Below are positions 39,394-50,300 of a stretch of 64,000 bases of DNA, piece after piece; within the stretch, counting starts at the first letter, position 1, and each line of letters begins with the position of its first letter. Source of the stretch: Epichloe hybrida (taxonomy: Eukaryota > Ascomycota > Sordariomycetes > Hypocreales > Clavicipitaceae); contig JAFEKR010000069.1 of the NCBI GenBank assembly GCA_019022495.1, forward strand, positions 1 to 64,000, written 5' to 3'. Below the pieces are notes generated by a model. The model worked only from the letters and a program-made list of their open reading frames with translations. It ran no database searches and was not told where the DNA came from. A program made the translations under genes and the position numbers.

Positions 39394-40319
39394 AGAAATC
39401 GCTTCAAGCGGCTTTCCTGGGTTGACATTTTTTTGCCCCCCCTTCTTGGGCGAATTCATGCACGTCACAAAGTGAACTGAACTTTTGTTTTACCCGGTTA
39501 CGAGACAGACGAGTTCATCAGTTCATCGGCATCATAATAGGCGCAGGGCTGTACTTTCTACTCAAGTCCTAGAGCTAGGCCTAGCTAACCGTATTGAACC
39601 CTCATTCAGTAGTATTTTGACTAAAAAATCCATATGCCGTCGGTTTCGGGGTTCTGTTCCTACCCTAGGCCTACCCTAGGCCCCCCCTAACTTGGCGTTG
39701 CCCGGATCCAAACGGCGAAACCGTCCCACCTCAAAATGAATTCATTCTCCCATTATTCCCCAAGCAAGCAGTACAGTATCGCAGCATTATCAGCACAGTA
39801 CACCCTCGTATGATCGTACCATAACACCCATTTCGCGCATTTTGCGAATTCAGATCATCGCCCTAAGTCCTGTAATTATGCCATGGCAGATTTCAGCGGG
39901 GACTTGCACTCTGAAAACCGGACCTGGGAGCTTGGCCAATTGATGGACGAACAGTCTGGTACAATATGGACTGGGTCGGCCTCTCTAGTTTGATTGTAGA
40001 GCGTAGATTGTATTTGTCAGAAACTGGCGTGTGATTCTCGTTTCTCTATGGAGTATTCACAGAGCTCCTCTTAAAATTTTTCTCCTTCTACAACGACGTC
40101 GTCGATGGAGCGTTCAGCCAAAGAACTGACAAAACAAAGTACTGTGCCGCATGCTCTTTTCTGATATGTGAAAGCTCGCTAAGTCATCACCTTGAAAGAC
40201 TCCGATATGCAATGGCATAGAAAAAACTTTCTTTTTCGCTCAACTCTCATACAAGGCCGTTCTAAATCCACCGCCCCAGAGATTCCGCATGCCCTTCGCC
40301 GACATGTGAAAGCCGTCGC
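39394..40319. other. Intergenic region, no gene seen
   Basis: Between the tRNA gene and the 3' end of Tudor-SN. A short direct repeat CCTACCCTAGG occurs twice near 39,658-39,680, and a T run follows the tRNA at 39,428-39,433. No gene is supported. Confidence 0.45.
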
Positions 40320-42974
40320 TTAATCCTCAGTAATGTCGCCGTACTCCCACATGCCCAAGCGGTCCTGCTTGGCCTGGCTCTCCACCTCTCGGAGGTGCTT
40401 CAAATAGGGTTCAAAGGCTTTGCTTCGCTCCCAGGCCTTGAGTTTCCTCGGCACCATGCCGTAGCCGCTGGCAACAACCTCCTTGTTGATGGAGTCGTTC
40501 AAACCAGGAAGCTCACTGTTCTTGGCGTCGTACAGGGTGATGTAACTGATGTTCTCCTTGGTGTCCACAAAGTCGAAGCTACCGACAAGTCGCTTACCAT
40601 CAGTAATATCATTGATGACATTAATCGCCTCTTCGAAATAGTCAGCACCTGTAGGGAGCTGGACGAACGAGAGTGAGGCATCAGTGGCCTGCGCCTTGAG
40701 CTTCTGAACACCAAACTTGCCCTGGTCGAGAGGGCGGAGGTCCGACCACGGAATCTTCTCGGTGTTGCCGTAGTCAACGTATTGAACTTCAGCGACCTTG
40801 GCCGTGCGGTCGTTGGCGCGAACGCGAGCACGATACCACTGTCCATCAAAGGAGAACTTGGCGGAGACGAAGTCTCCGATCTTGGGGGCATCGCTCAGGG
40901 GTTTGTTGTTCTTGGAGTCGACGTGGAACTTTCTGAACTCAGTCATCATCGTTTCCAGAGCGGCAGTGCCTTTTCCAATCTCCTGGATCTTGATCTTTCC
41001 GTTTCCATCAATGTTGGTAATCATGACATCGCGGTAGTCGGTTGGCTTCTTTTCCAGTGACACCTCCGTCTCAGCAGGTGTCTGCTGAGTCTGTTCTTCC
41101 TCCTCGACGTCTTCCTCCTGAGAAGGATCGTAATCGTGCCATATACCCTTTCGCGCATCTTTGGCCTTTTTCTCGGCGGCGAGAAGTTCCGCAGAGTTGC
41201 CAGACTTCTCGGCAGAATAGGCATGCACAGAGGCCAAACCTTCCTCTACGAGCACCTTGGCAAAGTTTTCGCGGTGGATGTACAAAGCACCGATGAAACC
41301 TCCGACCTTGTCCATGTCGTGAATATCAACCTCGCAGTCCCTCTGGTTGCATTTTCGGTTGGCCAGATCCAGCGCCTCCTTGCCAAATGGCTCGCCACCC
41401 TCACCATCGGCTCGGGGCGCTCGGGGCGCACGGATGCCGCCGAGGACCATGGTGAGCTTGACATTCTCTCTTGGAATGAGGACCGTGAAGCGAGAACCAG
41501 CCTTGCAGAAGTCAACGATGGCAGGCACCTTCTTTTGTCTTTGCAAAGTGGCGAGCATAATCTTGGCCTTCTGAGTGTTTTCTGACAGGTCAACGTACTG
41601 CTTCGCTTTCCCGGGCTTGCCAGACCACATGCCCTTGAGTTCTTCTTTGGCTTTCTCCTGGGCAGCAAGGAGATCGTCATAGTTGGAGGCTCTGTCAGTA
41701 TCGTCCTTTCTGTGGCGGATAACTGACGCCCAACCGGCTTCGACCAGCAACAGCCCAATGTTTTTACCCTTCTCGGTAACTGTAGCCACTTCCTTAGCCT
41801 CGAACCCTTCAGTAGCGGGCTTCTTTCCATCAATGCTAATCTTGACGTGCTTTCCGATCAGCTTCTGACGCAAGAACTCCTTGGCCTCGTCTCTGAAGGG
41901 GCTCTCGCTGGGCTCACCAGCGCGTGGTCCGCGAATGCTGCTGAAGCTGATTCGCTTCTCGGCTCCAGCTTTGTTCTTGACCAAAATAGTATCGGCGCCG
42001 AGAATTTTGCTGACAGTCATCTCCTGGTTGCCACCATCTGCTTTGACGACGTGATTCTTGTGAAGCCGAAGCTTCTTGGCCTGGGCCTGTTTTTCAGCAC
42101 TCCGGAGGGATGCCATCTTCTCGCCCAGCATGGTTGAGTGGAAGTCGTTGCAACGTGCAAGACCCTCTTGCAGCAGGAATTCAGCGACGTTGCCGCGAGG
42201 ATGAATGACATTGGCAACCAATTGGCCCTGAGGGCTGGCCCCAACGATTTCGACCTTGACCTGTCTTTGCAACAAGCGAGTCTCGACGAATTGTCGAGCT
42301 TCATTGCCATACTCCTCGGCTGGTTGAGTGGTGCCAGTGGACGGGTTTGGTCTCTCGGTGGAAGGTGTACGGATACCAGCGACAAGAGTCATGCACTGCA
42401 CATGTTTCTTCTCTGAGAGCAACAGTCGGACCAAGAGTCTGTCACCGCTGAGAACCCGCTCAACGACACCGTCAACGGTCTTGCCCTTCCACTCCTTCAT
42501 AAAGTCGGGACCGCCAAGGTCGTTTTGGACCTCGATGACACCGCCTGTTCCAGCCCACAACCCTTTGCTCTCAGCTTTGGCCTGGGATTCGAGCTCACGG
42601 AGCGTTTTAAGGCGTTCCAGGACCTCTTCATTCTCCTCCTTGCGACCGGCATCCTCACGAACCTTCACCCATCCAGCTTTGACCAGCTCATCCGGCAAGT
42701 CACTACCATCCTTCAATTTGGCCGTGCCGAATTCTCGACCAGAATTAGGAATGGTGTACTGGATAGTACACTGGACCGGCTTGCCGACAACAAGATTTCG
42801 GAGGTATTCACGAGATTGGAAGGCAAAAGGTTCGTCTCCCTCTCGCTTTAAGTGCGGTGCGGTGACGTATGCGAGCGAGAAAGATCGTTCCGTGGAGGGA
42901 TTGTTGGGGCTCGTCAAGATGAGCGTGTCACCGCTCGACACACTCTTGACATTGCCAACAAATACCTTTGACAT
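40320..42974 (-). CDS. SND1: Tudor-SN (staphylococcal nuclease domain protein 1)
   Basis: A single exon encodes 884 residues, the normal length of the family. Four tandem staphylococcal-nuclease-like domains are visible. They begin near residues 1 (MSKVFVGNVKSVSSGDTLIL), 165 (KTVDGVVERVLSGDRLLVRL), 320 (EMTVSKILGADTILVKNK) and 480 (KKVPAIVDFCKAGSRFTVLI). A Tudor domain (about 690-790) with VSAKFSFDGQWYRARV and VQYVDYGNTEKIPW is inserted in the fifth, partial nuclease domain, which ends VESQAKQDRLGMWEYGDI. The family binds RNA, and through the Tudor domain methylated arginine, and is linked to splicing, RNA decay and stress granules. A possible 5'-untranslated intron donor (GTGAGT) lies near 43,224-43,229, but this is unproven. 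Confidence 0.95.
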   Translation of the reverse strand: MSKVFVGNVKSVSSGDTLILTSPNNPSTERSFSLAYVTAPHLKREGDEPFAFQSREYLRNLVVGKPVQCTIQYTIPNSGREFGTAKLKDGSDLPDELVKAGWVKVREDAGRKEENEEVLERLKTLRELESQAKAESKGLWAGTGGVIEVQNDLGGPDFMKEWKGKTVDGVVERVLSGDRLLVRLLLSEKKHVQCMTLVAGIRTPSTERPNPSTGTTQPAEEYGNEARQFVETRLLQRQVKVEIVGASPQGQLVANVIHPRGNVAEFLLQEGLARCNDFHSTMLGEKMASLRSAEKQAQAKKLRLHKNHVVKADGGNQEMTVSKILGADTILVKNKAGAEKRISFSSIRGPRAGEPSESPFRDEAKEFLRQKLIGKHVKISIDGKKPATEGFEAKEVATVTEKGKNIGLLLVEAGWASVIRHRKDDTDRASNYDDLLAAQEKAKEELKGMWSGKPGKAKQYVDLSENTQKAKIMLATLQRQKKVPAIVDFCKAGSRFTVLIPRENVKLTMVLGGIRAPRAPRADGEGGEPFGKEALDLANRKCNQRDCEVDIHDMDKVGGFIGALYIHRENFAKVLVEEGLASVHAYSAEKSGNSAELLAAEKKAKDARKGIWHDYDPSQEEDVEEEEQTQQTPAETEVSLEKKPTDYRDVMITNIDGNGKIKIQEIGKGTAALETMMTEFRKFHVDSKNNKPLSDAPKIGDFVSAKFSFDGQWYRARVRANDRTAKVAEVQYVDYGNTEKIPWSDLRPLDQGKFGVQKLKAQATDASLSFVQLPTGADYFEEAINVINDITDGKRLVGSFDFVDTKENISYITLYDAKNSELPGLNDSINKEVVASGYGMVPRKLKAWERSKAFEPYLKHLREVESQAKQDRLGMWEYGDITED

Positions 42975-44005
42975 GATGGGTCGAGGCGAAGGAGGAAGCT
43001 ATCTCAGATGGCAATGTTAGCTAGCTCACGGTGCATATATATCATCATTGAACATGAGTGGCGAGATTGGAGCCTAGATATTTTGACGAATCAAAGCCCG
43101 CAAAGCATCGGCGAATTGTCCATGCCACGATGCGAGTCCCCGGTGGCAGTTGTCGTCTTGCGAAGACGCCACAATTTGCTCACACAAAGTACATTTGAGC
43201 GCAAGATAAATCACGAATTGTAGACTCACCCGGAGGACAGAGAAAAAAAGATGATGGGAAGAGATGAAGAAGATAAAACCAAACTCTGTGACAAGCTTGG
43301 AGAAGTCGATTGAGGGGGATAGAGCGTGCAGCTCCAGTCGTCTGGGTTCTTTGAGGCGATGTGTCACGAAGTTTGCCCCCTGTACCCACGCTACTTGCTA
43401 CCAGGCTTCGTGGGGGTCGTGGGCAATCTTCAGGGGACCAACCCGTGGCACCATTAATTTAATTAAGCGAGAACAGGACAGCTTGCGCGGGGCGGCCTGC
43501 CGAGAATGAGGGGTTGTTAAATAAGCTTGGAAAGCTGGAAAGCTACTGCGGTTACCGTTGGATTTTTGGTTTATGATCCCATCGCGGCAAGCGCATCTCA
43601 TCACAGCCTACAAAAAACTGCGCATCGACGGCATTTCACTGGTTTCGAAGGACTTTCGTACTTCGCTTTTCTGCAAATTTCCCGCATAGACCTGAACTTG
43701 TGGTTGTGTGGCGAAACGAGGGCAGAGGCGTGGCACAAAGACGTGATGTGATGTAGTGCTAATCTATGTACCCCTCACCGAAGCCGTAGTGATGTCACAG
43801 CTGCGGGGACCCAATCTGTTGCGGTTTGATAAAACCACACTGAGGTCTTCAGTCCACGGTCATCGTGCGATTTAGATTTGATGGCCAATATTTTTGAATT
43901 TCCACAATGGCTCAATTGCTGTCCATAGCTTTAGCTGTAGGCGTCTTCAACTAACTGCCTTATTTGACTAGCTAGGCAAGTGACGGATTACATAACAGTC
44001 CGCAT
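42975..44005. promoter_or_regulatory. Tudor-SN upstream region and SOD1 3' flank
   Basis: About 1 kb lies between two tandem minus-strand genes. It should hold the Tudor-SN promoter and leader, and the terminator of the superoxide dismutase gene. A TTAATTTAATTAA tract lies near 43,455. No other gene is supported. Confidence 0.45.
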
Positions 44006-44985
44006 TTACGATGAAATACCAATGACACCTATTGAACAACATCAGCTATGGCTCGTTTTAATGAAGACATGGGAAGAGCATACCGCAGGCAGGTCGGGGA
44101 CCAGCGTTACCAGTCTTGAGAGACTCTTCGTTATTGCCCTTACCGAGATCATCCGTGCCAGCATGGACAACGACGGTGCGCTGTAGGAATGTTAGCACAA
44201 CCGGATAATATATCGGTATTCATGGAAAGCTAGTTCAACGTACTCCGATGACACTGTGGGGTCCAATGAGCTTGACCTGCTCGTCCTTCACGGAACCCTT
44301 GGCGTTGCCCTGGCCGTCCGTCTCGATGTTTCCAAGGTCACCTACGTGTCGGGCCTCATCGGAAGGAGCACCGTGAGTCTTGCCATGGGGGTTGACTGTT
44401 CATGCAGCACAAAGACGTGGTCAGTGATGGCTTGCACACTAGACGTACAACAAAATTGCCGCAAGGTCCGGATGGATCGTCCGGCTGGATCGTCCGGCTG
44501 CAGATAGTACGTACAGTGAAGGCCGGCAGAGGTGCAGCCGTTGGTGTTGTCACCAAAGGTGTGGATGTGGAAGCCACGCTTAGCATTGGCATCGTTGCCA
44601 GTGATATCCCAGGTGATGGTGGTGGGAGAAGACTCGGGCCCCTCCTGCTCGAAGACGACAGTGCCGCTAACCTTGGAGTCACCTCGAAGAACAGCAACTG
44701 CGAAAAAGTAGTCAACATTAGCCCGGAACTAAATCGGTGGCAATACGCTGAGACATGGTCTGCGAGAAGAGTTCATCAAGGGACATCTGACGGGTAGGGC
44801 TGAGTTCCATCAAGGTTCCTTCGCGTAATTGTCCAACAAGGTGGCCGAGAAACTCGCTCAAATGAGCTCGACCGCCCCTCCCTCAGGAACAGGTATAAGT
44901 AGAGTGACGTGGGAGCAGCCTAAGAGAAAAAAAAATGCGCGTGACTGGGGTGGACGATTCACAGCCTCTCACCTGCTTTGACCAT
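44006..44985 (-). CDS. sod1: Cu/Zn superoxide dismutase
   Basis: Cytosolic enzyme that converts superoxide to oxygen and hydrogen peroxide. Five exons join in frame: 44973-44985 (only 13 nt, ATG GTC AAA GCA G), 44515-44697, 44244-44395, 44084-44180 and 44006-44028, giving 155 residues. The metal ligands are present: the HIH pair (GFHIHTFGD), the bridging and zinc histidines in [21 protein letters not shown] with the zinc His and Asp, and [11 protein letters not shown]. Both disulfide cysteines (GCTSAG and RPACG) are in place. The first intron is long (275 bp). The residue before the bridging histidine is Leu (codon CTT); the family usually has Pro there. The third exon is preceded by an intron that contains a 13-bp tandem duplication. 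Confidence 0.95.
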
Positions 44986-46076
44986 TTTGACGGCCTGTGT
45001 TTTGTTTTAGGTTGGGAAAAATAATGAATTGGAATTGAGCTTTGCGGGTTTGTTGATGTCGAGAAGGGGCATGAAGCGGGGAGAAGGTGGGAGGAGTTTT
45101 GAACGGGAGGGTGATGAGCGTGCCCAGCCGAGCAGCAGTCCGAGACTCGTCATTATTTCGTCAGGTCTGGTCGGAATCACCAGAGGCACCAACGAGTCAA
45201 CGACACCCGCCCACTTTTTCGTGCCTCGGAACAGTTGCTGGGCGAGCTTGTGCTCGTGGATCATCGACTTTTCTCAACGCCAATTCCCATTCATCGCTAC
45301 GTGAAGAGATAAGGTTATGGAACCGAGTCCGACTTTTATCTAAGCGGGAGGAACCTGACTCCCGGCGCATCAGTCTCCTGGACTAGTATCTCTGCCAACG
45401 AATACCGACGGCCAAAGCGTTGTGCATGCCTGCCCAAAGGACCATGTAAACGTCTTGAACAAGAACAGAAATGCCCTTCCTATGACAATCATGTTGACTG
45501 TCAATCGTTAGTGATTACATTGCAGTCAATTTATCAATAAGAATACTGCATGAGCCTACTGATCGTCTGGCCTCATGAACGAAAAAAGCCTTCCAGCCGA
45601 TGTAGCCAATCATCGTACGGGAACACAAGAGGGGCTGTTCTCGCCGAACGTGGTCTGTTGTCAACTCGCATTGTCGTACTGCCGCCTCTAGCAGTACGGC
45701 CGTACCTCCATCATTGCGTTCTTGACAATGTTGAGATAGACTCCTGCATCGTATTCCCGAACCTCAATTTTCATCAATCATGCGAAGCCTCCTCTCGACC
45801 GTCAAACCTCGCTGGCTTCGACTCTGGCATTTGTCTGACACAACTGGGGTGCTTGGAAGAACAGGCTCTCGAGATCCAGGGAACCCGTGCAAGTGAGTTG
45901 TGTCCGACTTACTGAGCGTCGCAAGGCCGGCCATTGTGTCCATAGTCATTGTCCTCACTTTTGAGATTCCGCTCTGATTGATCCTTTCGTTTCGGGGAGC
46001 TCGTGCCTTCGCTAGGTATAACCAAGTGGGAATGACGAGGTTTGAGCTCCCCTGATCAGAATTTTCGGCTCGTATC
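44986..46076. other. SOD1 upstream region and unassigned DNA
   Basis: The first few hundred bases upstream of 44,985 would be the SOD1 promoter. The rest (about 45,400-46,076) holds short frames on both strands with no recognisable product. It may include debris connected with the truncated kinase-fold gene that follows, but no homology was recognised. Confidence 0.45.
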
Positions 46077-46583
46077 TCATCGTCCGACAGCGAGCATGAA
46101 GCCACCACCTCGACCACTTTCTTCCGTGAGCTCTTCGTTGAGCTTGGCTATTTCAGACTCCATCGCGTCTTTGTTTACACCAACTGTGCTGTTCTCAAAA
46201 TCCACCAGTGTGACCCTGTTATCGATGCCAACGATAAAGTTATACCGATTACAATCTCCATGAGATATACCTAGCCCATGCAGGCGCCTGAGAGCAGAGC
46301 AACATATCTGCAAGTCTTCGATGCCTGCATGTCGGCCCATCACCTTCTCTAGCAAAATGCCTATGACTCGGCCCTGCTCACGGATGTGACTGAGGAACCG
46401 GGGCGCAATTCCAGTACCCTCAAGCAGCGAATAGATTTTTGTTTCGCGTTGGATATGTGGAATTTCCCAGTCAAATCGCGCCATCTTGGCAATCATATTG
46501 GATATGATGCCCGATAACAAGAACAAGAAGAGTATTGGCGTGAAGTGTTGTGTTTGTCGTTGTTCTCCGTCTGCCCAAAACAA
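46077..46583 (-). pseudogene. Kinase-fold (aminoglycoside phosphotransferase-like) protein, 5'-truncated
   Basis: The frame encodes 168 residues. From about residue 30 it reads like the small fungal kinase-fold proteins often labelled alpha-galactosidase A-like. It has a probable ATP-binding lysine in IAKMARFDWEIP, GTGIAPRFLSHIREQGRVIG, the catalytic-loop motif SHGDCNRYNF, the metal-site motif LVDFENS and the tail EESGRGGGF. Family members usually carry about 80-90 further N-terminal residues. None of that is found upstream, where the first 30 residues of this frame are hydrophobic and unlike the family. Either a 5' exon has been missed or the gene has lost its 5' end; truncation is preferred. 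A start at the internal ATG of MIAKMARF is possible. The substrate of the family is unknown. Confidence 0.55.
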
Positions 46584-47331
46584 AAATAAAATAAAACGCA
46601 GGTCAAATGTTCACAGACCCAAGATACCTAGCCAATTAAAGACGTTGGTTGCAACAGGAGTGGTAGTGATTCTGTTGGGCGCTTGGGATAACCATCATTA
46701 GGAGGAGTCGGGTCTCCCATTCGTTACCAATCATGTATAAAAAGCATTAACATGAGCATGAGCATGGGGACCAGTCGTCGCCGGCTCCTGGAATCCTCCC
46801 GTCGTCCCTTGCCACGCAGCCCCACTACAATCGGTATGTACAGAACAGGTTCGAGTCTTCCATCAAACACAATTTAAACACGTCGGAATACAGGATTAGG
46901 CCTGTTGAGGAATCAGTATGTATCAGAGTCATCGATGCCGATTTTGGTGTTTTGATGAAGCAAATCGACCACCAGACTGCAGGAATCTATTATTGATGCA
47001 AAAGATGTGCTCGGTCCCTCATCTTTTATAAACAACCCTATCAAGTCCATTTCGCGTATTATTCAAGCGTCCATCAAGACCTTAGATTCCAGCCTGAATA
47101 AACTTCTCCCCACGTGTTCTTGGGAATTGAAATCAGGCCAAGAATCGCTAGAAAGCACCTTTAAATGGGCACTGATACCGAATAAAAACTGTGTGTATTA
47201 CCACTATATGAGCAAAAGCTGCTATTGAATGCAACAGACTGCTCGTATTTATCTCTTGGATGGGGCGTGTTTCTTTTAGAAACGCTTCGGCCGCGATAGA
47301 GCCATAGCAATGGCGTACATTTCTCAAATCC
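46584..47331. other. Intergenic region before the NRPS 3' end, no gene seen
   Basis: AT-rich with small frames lacking family likeness. A short ATGAGC direct repeat lies near 46,751-46,766. It would contain the 3' untranslated region of the NRPS gene. Confidence 0.45.
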
Positions 47332-50300
47332 CTACTCCTGCATTCCCAACTCCATACACACTATAGTCATCAGCTCTGAAAGCAAACCAATCCTATGCCC
47401 GGGCCCTGCAATCACTCTAACACTTAGCTTGTCGACACCATCTTGTTGAGCAAACACTTGCAAGAAGCGAGCATTTATAGGAACTTTCTTCCAGACATTT
47501 AAGCTAGTCAAGCCTCCGGTCGCGCCAGGTATACCGAGTGACGGGCTCTCGCTGACGTTCTGATACTGGATCCAGAACGGCAAGACCATCGCATTGCCAG
47601 GCCAGCCTGTACAATGCTTTGCAATATCGGACAACCCAATCATCTCGTGGGGAATACTCTCAAGAGATTGCTGTTGCAAGTTTTTGAGGACTTCATTTCT
47701 AGACTGGTCCTGCGAGAAATCGACACGCACCGGCAAGCGATTTAGGCAAGGGCCGACCACGTTCTGAAAGGACGGGTCGGATGCGCGGCCGGATACGACG
47801 CGGCCGAAGACGACATCTTGTGACCCAGTCATTTGACTGAGGGCTTTTGCACAAGCCAAGGTGAACAAGGAGGATTGTGTGACTCCTTGCGGCGGCTTTG
47901 ACACGGCGACAGCACGCTCAATTACGAGAGGTGCATCCCTCTCCAGCTCTGATCTTGAGCTCGGAAAGTGTGTGAGTGATGAGCCCCGTAGAATATCCCG
48001 CCAGTAAGCACAATCTTCTGATTTGCGGGAATAAGAGCGGTAAATGTACTCGTCAAAGTTTGTGACTTTGGGTTGGGCACCGTGATATATGTCAGCCAAG
48101 AGTGACAAAGTTGTGTCAAAGCTGAGAGCATCATAAACAGCGTGTGACATGCTGAACATCAACTTGACCCTGCCGTTCTGACCTTGAACGATGTGGAATT
48201 TGGCCAGAGGCTCTGCCAGGGAAAGAGGCAACTGAAGTTCTTGCTCTGCCAACTGCTCGACGAACGCGTTCACCTCCGCGACGTTGTCGGCGATATTGAC
48301 AGCCGTGTCCCAAGTGTCTAAAACAGCCTGCAGGTATGTTTCTCCAGACCGAACAAAGACAGTCCGGTAGATGTCGCAATGCTTGACCAGCTGCTCACAA
48401 CTCCAAATCAAGCGACTCAGGTCTTGAATTTTTTCAAAGTCGATGCAACTGTACAACCAGGATCGTCGCGGGACCTCAAGATTCTCCATGATATACGTAA
48501 CTTGCATATCTGTGGCCGGCATAACATCAATGATATGACCATATCCGGGCGATACGTGCGGAATGATGGCTGTGTTGATGAAATTCTCAACGTCTTCAGT
48601 TCCTAGCAAGCTGTATCGCGACCAATCATTCTCACTCTTGTCGGTCTGTGTCTTCATCGCAAGAAGATCCGCAATGCGATCTTTGGTTAGAATTTCCGCA
48701 ACGCTAAACTCAAAGCCAGATTCTCTAGCTAGTGAGGTAAGCCTCATAGCACCAATAGAATCTCCGCCAAGTTGAATGAAGCTGGTGTCCATGTCAAACG
48801 ACCCCTCATTCCACGATAACACACGAGCGACAAGTGCGTGCAGCTTCACCTCATCCGGAGTGCTAGGGGACCGTCCAAGCGCCTTGCGGACGGGCAGAAG
48901 GATTTTCTTGCTCAGTGTCATAGCATGCTTGCGCAACGCTCCTCGATCGATCTTCTGTGACGCTGTGCAGGGAATATTGTCCACTAGCAGGTACCCATTG
49001 GGAACCATATAGCTTGGCAGTACTGGGGAAAGTCGAGCAGCAACAGCAGTAGCAAGCCGTCCAACATACTCTTGCGCCTCAACAGAGCCCGCAAGAAAGT
49101 TTTCATCAGAGAGCTTGATGAAAGCAACGAGCACCGTTTCAGTAGCATCAGCCGGTTTGACAATATCCACAATGACTTCAGCCGCCACGCCCTCGCCAAC
49201 AGCCTTGTGGACGTGATGCTCGATTTCCTCAAGCTCTACCCGCTGGCCACGAATTTTGATCTGTGCATCTTTCCGGCCGATAAACCCAATTTGACCATCT
49301 TCCTCATACCGAACGAGATCACCCGTGCGGTACATCCGGCCCCTTCTGCCAGGAATACTACTGGTGCCATGAACCAGCCACTCGGGGTTTTCTACAAAGG
49401 ACGATGCAGTCTTGTCGCGATCGTTCATGTACTACAATGAATCGAGCACAACCATTAGCTTAGCAATCTGATATAAAAAGAAACAATGTCAGCAACAAGT
49501 TGAACTCACTCCTTGGCCGACCAGTGGCCCCTCAAGCCAAAGTTCACCAATATCCCCGACTGCCACCAACGAGTGCCCATCTTCGGGGTCTACAATCCAC
49601 GCTCGGGAACCCAACCCGGTTCCTACAACAACTCGAGATCGATCGGGATCCAGGATATGACTGATAGATATGGGAGTGCATTCAGACGGGCCATATGAGT
49701 GAATTATTTGTGCATGGTCTTTCCAGTAGTCAATTTCATCACGAGGTAAGTTTTCGCCTCCGAAATTCACAACGCTGAGGTCGCACCCGTAGAAGAGCTT
49801 GCTCGTCGATGGAGTGAAAAAGACGGTGTTTGCCCGAAGACTGGCCACAGACTCTTTCAGCGCCAGCTGCATATCTGATTGGGATGGCACACACAAGCAT
49901 CCACCTGCGCAAAGCGTGTAGAGCACATTGAGCCATGAAACATCGAACGCGTAGGACACAAAGTCATAGGTCCTGGAAGAAGCACTAAACTGAAGTGCTG
50001 CCAGTCCATACTTAAGAGCACTCGCAAAATTTGAGTGGCTGATTATCGCGCCTTTTGGAGTACCTGATGACCCTGAGGTGAAAACAATGTATAACCACGT
50101 GTCTGAAGTGACCTTTGGTAGAGTGGCAACGTTAAGCGACTGCAGTTTGGCTACGTTATCATCACTGATAACGATGATGCGAGAACTCGCAGACGACAGC
50201 TTCTGTGCCCGTTCCATCTGTGAGACCGAGGTCAAAACAATTCTCGGCTTGGTCAGATCCATCACCGTCTCCAAACGGCCGTCAGGAAGCTTTGCGTCGA

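Noticed and set aside
40320..42974. Long plus-strand frames opposite Tudor-SN (up to 230 codons)
   Set aside because: They have no family likeness and are shadows of a conserved 884-residue gene.
45550..46117. Overlapping frames of 121 codons (+) and 117 codons (-)
   Set aside because: Neither shows a domain or family likeness, and their composition is not protein-like. They were left as unassigned intergenic DNA.
47007..47228. 73-codon plus-strand frame downstream of the NRPS
   Set aside because: No family likeness, weak start context and AT-rich flank.
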